Below are positions 6,612 to 10,437 of a DNA stretch of 10,437 nucleotides, piece by piece. Each line of letters starts with the position of its first letter. Within the stretch, counting starts at the first letter, position 1. Made by a program: the position numbers and the translations under genes. The stretch spans positions 1 through 10,437 of the forward strand of contig CAMCJY010000043.1 of NCBI GenBank assembly GCA_945875225.1, given 5' to 3'. A model generated the notes under the pieces. That model worked only from the letters and a program-made list of their open reading frames with translations, was not told the origin of the DNA and made no database searches. The stretch is from Comamonas sp. lk (lineage in GTDB: Bacteria; Pseudomonadota; Gammaproteobacteria; Burkholderiales; Burkholderiaceae_C).

Positions 6612-7780
6612 CTAGCCGCTGTCGCGAGATCGCCCATGCGCTTGCGGTACCACTCGTGAAAGTGCTGCATGCCGTCTTCCATAGGGCTTTGGTAGGGGCC
6701 CACTTCGTTGTCGCCACGCGCCAGCAGGGCTTTGCGCCCGGCATCCATGCGCTCGGCGATTTCATCGTCTTCTACGCAGGTTTCCATATAGGCCGCTTGC
6801 TGTGCCTCGATAAACTCGCGCTCGAAGGCGGCAATTTCCTCGGGGTAGAAAAACTCCACCATATTGAGAGTTTTGTCCACGCCTAACGGTTGCAAAGTGG
6901 AAACCGTAAGTACATGGGGGTACCACTCCACCATGATGTGCGGGTAGAGTGTTAGCCAGATGGCGCCATAGGGCGGGGGCACGCCATTGCGGTAATTGAG
7001 CACCGCGTTTTGCCAGCGCTCATAGACCGGCGAGCCGCCGCTGGCGTCCGACGACCCCAGGCGGCTGCCCGGGCCGACGGTTTGCACCGAATAGTTGTCT
7101 TTGAATTCCCAGCGTAAATCGTCGCAGGTCACGAAGTTACCCAGGCCCGGATGGAAGGGCCCTACGTGGTAGTCCTCCAGGTACACCTCGATAAAGGTTT
7201 TCCAGTTGTAGTTGCACACATGCATTTCCACCCGGTCGCGCACATAGCCGCCAAAGTCCAAGTCGGCGCGCGGTCCCAGGCCGGCCATTTGGTCCGCCAC
7301 GTTGGCGCCACCGGCTTCAAACAACAGGCCATTCCATTCCTGCAAGGGGTAGTTGTTCAGGTTCAGGCAGGGGTCAGCGGCAAAGTGGGGCGCGCCGATA
7401 AGCTTGCCGGCGGGCAAGCCGCCCTGGTGATTGCTAGCGCTGTAAGTCCAGCGGTGCAGGGGGCAAACGATATTGCCACCGGCGCTGCCCGCGCCATGGA
7501 GCAAGGAGCCCTGGCCTTTGAGCATGATGGCCTGGCGGTGGCGGCAAACGTTGGAGATGAGCTCAATACCCTGCGCATTACGCACCAAGGCACGACCTTC
7601 TTGCTCTTGCGGCAGCGCGTAGTAGTCACCGATTTCGGGCACGCTCAGTGCATGGCCTACATAGCGCGTTCCCGGTTTGAAAAGGCTCTCCATCTCGCGC
7701 GCGAACAGCGACGGATCAAAGTAGCTTGATACCGGGAGTTGGCTCAGGGCCGGCTGCAGTTGAAGACTTAAATCAGACAT
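6608..7780 (-). CDS. Rieske non-heme iron oxygenase, alpha-subunit type
   Basis: This is a 390-aa oxygenase of the ring-hydroxylating alpha-subunit family, normally fed electrons by a separate reductase or ferredoxin. The N-terminal Rieske domain spans about residues 40-155. Its 2Fe-2S ligands are C79 and H81 (CRH) and C106 and H109 (CPLH), followed by RWTY where the family usually has GWTY. There are 24 residues between H81 and C106, against about 15-17 in most members; the extra part is Gly/Ser-rich (88-103). The catalytic domain has NWKTFIEVYLEDYHVGPFH (192-210), giving Fe ligands H205 and H210 with Asp203 bridging to the Rieske centre; an acidic run E337-E340 is a candidate for the remaining carboxylate ligand. 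An electron-transfer partner is not encoded nearby. The gene leads the leftward group and is translationally coupled to an EamA transporter. The family is clear; the substrate is unknown. Confidence 0.9.
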   Translation of the reverse strand: MSDLSLQLQPALSQLPVSSYFDPSLFAREMESLFKPGTRYVGHALSVPEIGDYYALPQEQEGRALVRNAQGIELISNVCRHRQAIMLKGQGSLLHGAGSAGGNIVCPLHRWTYSASNHQGGLPAGKLIGAPHFAADPCLNLNNYPLQEWNGLLFEAGGANVADQMAGLGPRADLDFGGYVRDRVEMHVCNYNWKTFIEVYLEDYHVGPFHPGLGNFVTCDDLRWEFKDNYSVQTVGPGSRLGSSDASGGSPVYERWQNAVLNYRNGVPPPYGAIWLTLYPHIMVEWYPHVLTVSTLQPLGVDKTLNMVEFFYPEEIAAFEREFIEAQQAAYMETCVEDDEIAERMDAGRKALLARGDNEVGPYQSPMEDGMQHFHEWYRKRMGDLATAAR

Positions 7781-7794
7781 GGTGGACCTGACCT

Positions 7795-7832
7795 AAAGAC
7801 TCCCCACAGGGAGGGTGCGCCCCGAAAGGCGC
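7795..7832 (-). promoter_or_regulatory. Tandem hairpins in the leader of the Rieske gene
   Basis: Read on the minus strand, two short hairpins follow one another. GCGCC (7832-7828) pairs with GGCGC (7821-7817) around a 6-nt loop. CTCCC (7813-7809) then pairs with GGGAG (7804-7800) around TGTG and is followed by TCTTT (7799-7795). The second ends 15 nt before the ATG at 7780. The arrangement could act as an attenuator or shield the ribosome binding site, but the stems are only 5 bp each and chance pairing in GC-rich DNA is possible. Confidence 0.3.
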
Positions 7833-7887
7833 TGTCAATAAACCCGGCGATTACACAGTTATGCAACCACCGGCGTAAGGGAAGGGG

Positions 7888-7893
7888 ATTGTA
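7888..7893 (-). promoter_or_regulatory. Candidate -10 element for the leftward Rieske-EamA group
   Basis: On the minus strand this reads TACAAT, five of six matches to the sigma70 -10 consensus. It would give a leader of roughly 100 nt before the ATG at 7780. No good -35 element lies at the right distance (the position holds AAATTT), so activator dependence or a wrong call are both possible. Confidence 0.3.
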
Positions 7894-7900
7894 GCCTTGT

Positions 7901-7921
7901 AAATTTCACAAAATTTGGAAT
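7901..7921 (+). promoter_or_regulatory. A/T-rich UP-element-like tract
   Basis: AAATTT occurs at 7901-7906 and again exactly 10 bp later at 7911-7916, and a related GAATTT follows at 7918-7923. The tract directly precedes the xseB -35 element, where the RNA polymerase alpha subunits bind UP elements, and stands out from the GC-rich surroundings. A regulator site serving both divergent promoters is the alternative. Confidence 0.35.
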
Positions 7922-7949
7922 TTGATACCGAAGTGCCCTGGCTTAAAAT
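7922..7949 (+). promoter_or_regulatory. Sigma70-type promoter for xseB-ispA(-dxs)
   Basis: TTGATA (7922-7927, five of six matches to TTGACA) and TAAAAT (7944-7949, five of six to TATAAT) are separated by 16 bp. Transcription would begin near 7956, giving a leader of about 37 nt before the xseB start. This is the best promoter visible in the window. Confidence 0.65.
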
Positions 7950-7992
7950 TTGACGACAGTTTCCCCATCCGATCAACGCGCACGGAGCTTGC

Positions 7993-8238
7993 ATGCCCAA
8001 AGCCACCACTTCAGTTACCGCAGCCACCGCTGTTGCGCCAGCGTATGAAGAGGCCATGGCCGAACTCGAGGCGCTGGTCGAACGCATGGAAAGCGGCGGC
8101 CTGCCGCTGGACCAGCTGCTCTCGGGCTACCAGCGCGGTGCCGAGTTGCTGCAAGTCTGCCGCGAGCGCTTGCAGGCGGTGGAAGACCAGATCAAGGTAC
8201 TGGACCAAGGCGCCATCAAACCCTGGAAGGGCGCCTGA
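7993..8238 (+). CDS. xseB: Exodeoxyribonuclease VII small subunit
   Basis: XseB is the small subunit that assembles in several copies with the large subunit XseA to form exonuclease VII, which degrades single-stranded DNA to short oligonucleotides. The 81-aa product is of normal length. After a non-conserved Ala/Thr-rich start, residues 18-70 carry the family pattern: YEEAMAELEALVERMESG, LPLDQLLSGYQRGAELL and CRERLQAVEDQIKVL, an all-helical hairpin suited to coiled-coil packing. GGAG (7984-7987) lies 5 nt before the ATG. The stop codon is 5 bp before ispA, so the two are cotranslated. The large-subunit gene is not in this window, which is usual. Placement of xseB ahead of ispA and dxs is a widespread proteobacterial arrangement. 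Confidence 0.95.
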   Translation: MPKATTSVTAATAVAPAYEEAMAELEALVERMESGGLPLDQLLSGYQRGAELLQVCRERLQAVEDQIKVLDQGAIKPWKGA

Positions 8239-8243
8239 GGCTT

Positions 8244-9170
8244 ATGGCGTTTTCCCTTGAGTCATGGATGGCGCAGCACTTGCGTCAAGTAGAAACGGTC
8301 TTGGACGACTTTTTGGGTCAGCACGCTCCGCCTGGCAGCGCTTGGGCCACCCCCGCCGAATTGAACCATGCCATGCGCTATGCCGTGCTCGATGGCGGCA
8401 AGCGCCTGCGACCCCTGTTGGTGCTGGCCGCGTATGAGGCGGTCAGTGGCCTCACTGCCTCGGGTGCGGATGCAGCACCGATGCGCGCGGCTTGCGCGGT
8501 AGAGTTGATACATGCCTATTCCCTGGTACACGATGACATGCCCTGCATGGACAACGATGTGCTGCGCCGTGGTAAACCCACGGTGCATGTGAAATTTGGT
8601 CAAGCCGGTGCGCTCTTGGCCGGCGACGCTTTGCAAACCCTGGCTTTCGAGGTGTTGACGCCCCTGGACGGCAGCGTGGACCCCGCGGTGCAGGCGCGCT
8701 TGTGCGGCATTTTGGCGCGCGCCTCGGGGCGGGTGGGTATGGCCGGCGGCCAGGCCATTGACCTGTCCAGTGTCGGCCAGTCGCTCTCCGAAGACGGCTT
8801 GCGCCATATGCACCAGCTCAAAACCGGCGCCCTACTACAGGCCAGCGTGATGATGGGTACGGTCTGTGGCCCAGCACCGGCTAAGGCCTTGCATGCTTTG
8901 GAGGCCTTTGGGCAAGCCATAGGTCTGGCCTTCCAGGTGGTGGACGATGTGCTGGATGTGACGGCGGATTCGGCCACCCTGGGGAAGACGGCGGGCAAGG
9001 ATGCGGACAATGACAAACCCACCTATGTCGCGCTGATGGGGCTGGAGCGCAGCCGCGCCTATGCGGCCACCCTGGCCCGGCAGGCCCATGCCGCACTGCA
9101 GGGCAGCGGCCTGCCAGATACCTCTGCGCTGGCCGCCTTAGCGGAAATGGTGGTACACCGTGCGCACTGA
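8244..9170 (+). CDS. ispA: Farnesyl diphosphate synthase (short-chain polyprenyl synthase)
   Basis: The enzyme condenses dimethylallyl or geranyl diphosphate with isopentenyl diphosphate to give farnesyl diphosphate, the precursor of ubiquinone side chains, undecaprenyl carrier and hopanoids. The product is 308 aa. Conserved parts in order are GGKRLRP (51-57) for isopentenyl diphosphate binding, the first aspartate-rich motif DDMPCMD (97-103) with LRRGKPT just after it, GDALQTLAFEVL (127-138), KTGALLQAS (193-201) and the second aspartate-rich motif DDVLD (234-238) followed by GKTAGKD (247-253). Tyr92, five residues before the first motif, and the two extra residues inside DDxxxxD fit bacterial farnesyl-length synthases, though geranylgeranyl length cannot be excluded. 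A GAGG at 8237-8240 overlaps the end of xseB, only 3 nt from the ATG, consistent with translational coupling. Confidence 0.93.
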   Translation: MAFSLESWMAQHLRQVETVLDDFLGQHAPPGSAWATPAELNHAMRYAVLDGGKRLRPLLVLAAYEAVSGLTASGADAAPMRAACAVELIHAYSLVHDDMPCMDNDVLRRGKPTVHVKFGQAGALLAGDALQTLAFEVLTPLDGSVDPAVQARLCGILARASGRVGMAGGQAIDLSSVGQSLSEDGLRHMHQLKTGALLQASVMMGTVCGPAPAKALHALEAFGQAIGLAFQVVDDVLDVTADSATLGKTAGKDADNDKPTYVALMGLERSRAYAATLARQAHAALQGSGLPDTSALAALAEMVVHRAH

Positions 9171-9174
9171 CCGC

Positions 9175-9203
9175 TTTACCTTTAGCGTAAAAACAGATAG
9201 TCT
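9175..9203 (+). promoter_or_regulatory. Weak promoter candidate before dxs
   Basis: TTTACC (9175-9180) and TAGTCT (9198-9203) are 17 bp apart and resemble -35 and -10 elements with four and three matches. They lie in the 80-bp gap between ispA and dxs, which is more A/T-rich than the genes. dxs may equally be transcribed from the xseB promoter; no terminator is visible in the gap. Confidence 0.2.
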
Positions 9204-9250
9204 AAGCCCCTTGTAAGTTTTAGCTAACACTTTCAACCGATTTCACCCTC

Positions 9251-10437
9251 ATGCCAGATAACGCCAAGCCCACGACAGCCCTGTTGCAGCAGATCAATAG
9301 CCCCCACGACTTGCGCCGCTTGCCGCGCTCCGATCTGCCCCGTGTCGCAGACGAATTGCGCAGTTACTTGCTGCACAGCGTCGCGCAAACCGGCGGGCAC
9401 CTTAGTTCCAACCTAGGCACCGTTGAACTCAGCATCGCCATGCACTATGTGTTTGACACTCCGCGCGACCGTTTTGTCTGGGACGTGGGCCACCAGACCT
9501 ATCCGCACAAAATCCTCACCGGACGACGCGACCGCATGTCCACCCTGCGCCAGTTGGGTGGCCTGAGCGGCTTTCCGCAGCGGGCCGAAAGCGAATACGA
9601 CACCTTTGGCACCGCGCATTCCAGTACCTCGATTTCTGCCGCCCTGGGCATGGCCATGGCGGCCAAGATCAAAGGCGATAAGCGCTATTCTGTGGCGGTG
9701 ATCGGCGACGGCGCCATGACGGCAGGCATGGCGTTTGAGGCCATGAACAATGCCGGCGTGGAAGATTGCCGCTTGCTGGTTATCCTGAACGACAACGAAA
9801 TGAGCATCAGTCCCCCGGTGGGCGCGCTCAATCGCTACTTAGCGCAATTGATGAGCGGGCAGTTTTATGCAAAAGCTAAAAGCGTAGGTAAAAGCGTGCT
9901 CAAAGGCGCGCCCACTTTGTTCGAGCTGGCCAAGCGCATTGAGGAGCACGCCAAAGGCATGGTGGTGCCCGCCACCTTGTTTGAACAATTTGGGTTTAAT
10001 TACATAGGCCCCATCGACGGCCACGACCTGGACTCCCTCATTCCCACGCTGGAGAACATCAAGCAACTCACCGGGCCGCAGTTTTTGCATGTGGTTACCC
10101 GCAAAGGGCAGGGCTACCAGATGGCCGAGGCCGATCCGATCGCCTACCACGGGCCGAGCAAATTCAACCCATCGATTGGTATTCAAAAACCATCGGTCGC
10201 GCCCAAAACTACGTTTACCCAGGTCTTTGGCAATTGGCTGTGCGACATGGCGGCCCAGGACGAGCGACTGGTGGGCATCACCCCGGCCATGCGCGAGGGT
10301 TCGGGCCTGGTGGAGTTTGAAAAGCGCTTTCCCAAGCGCTACTTTGACGTGGGCATTGCCGAGCAGCACTCGGTCACCTTTGCCGCAGGATTGGCCACCG
10401 AGGGCCTCAAGCCCGTGCTGGCTATTTATTCCACCTT
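9251..10437 (+). CDS. dxs: 1-deoxy-D-xylulose-5-phosphate synthase, N-terminal 395 residues
   Basis: DXS joins pyruvate and glyceraldehyde 3-phosphate, using thiamine diphosphate, in the first step of the MEP route to isoprenoid precursors; its product also feeds thiamine and pyridoxal synthesis. The frame is open from ATG 9251 to the window end, covering 395 of an expected 620 or so residues. Landmarks are TGGHLSSNLGTVEL (47-60) with His50, WDVGHQTYPHKILTGR (77-92), SSTSIS (124-129), the thiamine diphosphate motif from GDGAMTAGMAFEAMNNAG (152-169) to LNDNEMSIS (179-187), EEHAKGMVVP (231-240), GPIDGHD (253-259), TPAMREGSGL (344-353) and DVGIAEQH (366-373) with the catalytic Glu371. All active-site features that should be visible are present. 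The start fits the family, but no clear ribosome binding site precedes it. It follows ispA by 80 bp and completes the isoprenoid cluster. Confidence 0.96.
   Translation, partial: MPDNAKPTTALLQQINSPHDLRRLPRSDLPRVADELRSYLLHSVAQTGGHLSSNLGTVELSIAMHYVFDTPRDRFVWDVGHQTYPHKILTGRRDRMSTLRQLGGLSGFPQRAESEYDTFGTAHSSTSISAALGMAMAAKIKGDKRYSVAVIGDGAMTAGMAFEAMNNAGVEDCRLLVILNDNEMSISPPVGALNRYLAQLMSGQFYAKAKSVGKSVLKGAPTLFELAKRIEEHAKGMVVPATLFEQFGFNYIGPIDGHDLDSLIPTLENIKQLTGPQFLHVVTRKGQGYQMAEADPIAYHGPSKFNPSIGIQKPSVAPKTTFTQVFGNWLCDMAAQDERLVGITPAMREGSGLVEFEKRFPKRYFDVGIAEQHSVTFAAGLATEGLKPVLAIYST

Noticed and set aside
6153..6659. 168-codon open frame antisense to the EamA transporter gene
   Set aside because: The product is extremely His/Gln-rich, a product of reading the complement of hydrophobic codons, and has no family features.
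7151..7729. 192-codon open frame antisense to the Rieske gene
   Set aside because: It lies wholly antisense to a conserved gene, lacks a ribosome binding site and has no recognisable motif; long antisense frames are common at this GC content.
7922..8260. Open frame of 112 codons overlapping xseB
   Set aside because: It runs in another frame over xseB, is Arg/Ser/Pro-rich as expected of a shifted GC-rich frame, and shows no domain; it also begins inside the promoter.
1..10437. CRISPR arrays, insertion sequences, tRNA or rRNA genes, phage or defence genes
   Set aside because: No spaced direct repeats, transposase motifs, terminal inverted repeats, cloverleaf-like segments or rRNA sequence were seen on either strand.

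Overview
The window looks like an ordinary chromosomal stretch of a GC-rich betaproteobacterium, most likely Burkholderiales and probably Comamonadaceae (Rhodoferax/Polaromonas-like). That placement is an inference from protein character, codon use and the xseB-ispA-dxs gene order; no rRNA or other taxonomic marker is present. I see no mobile element, CRISPR array, tRNA, rRNA or phage gene. All protein-family calls come from reading motifs and remembered family sequences, not from database searches.

Left part (1-4684, + strand): a polyamine uptake and catabolism cluster. It opens with the 3' end of a class III putrescine/beta-alanine:pyruvate-type aminotransferase. A complete Pot-type ABC importer follows: a lipoprotein substrate-binding protein (potF-like), two permeases (potH-like, potI-like) and an ATPase (potG-like). 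The importer would bring in putrescine or a related polyamine, and the aminotransferase would start its breakdown. A strong intrinsic terminator sits between potF and potH, which should give more binding protein than permease. The 5' end of potG looks frameshifted: the good ribosome binding site and GTG start lie in another frame from the conserved ATPase.

Middle part (4728-7780, - strand): a leftward group converging on potG. In transcription order it holds a Rieske-type non-heme iron oxygenase alpha subunit, a DMT/EamA-family membrane transporter that overlaps it by ATGA, and a 3-mercaptopyruvate sulfurtransferase (sseA). The Rieske protein has an unusually long spacer in its 2Fe-2S motif, and no ferredoxin or reductase partner is visible nearby. 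Its substrate is not evident.

Right part (7781-10437, + strand): a 212-bp divergent intergenic region with a good sigma70-type promoter, then xseB (exonuclease VII small subunit), ispA (farnesyl diphosphate synthase) and the first 395 codons of dxs (1-deoxyxylulose-5-phosphate synthase), which runs off the window. This is the familiar isoprenoid-precursor cluster.

I find no convincing undescribed multi-gene system. The points most worth a second look are the potG 5' frameshift, the variant Rieske oxygenase with its coupled transporter beside the isoprenoid genes, and the tandem hairpins in that oxygenase's leader.
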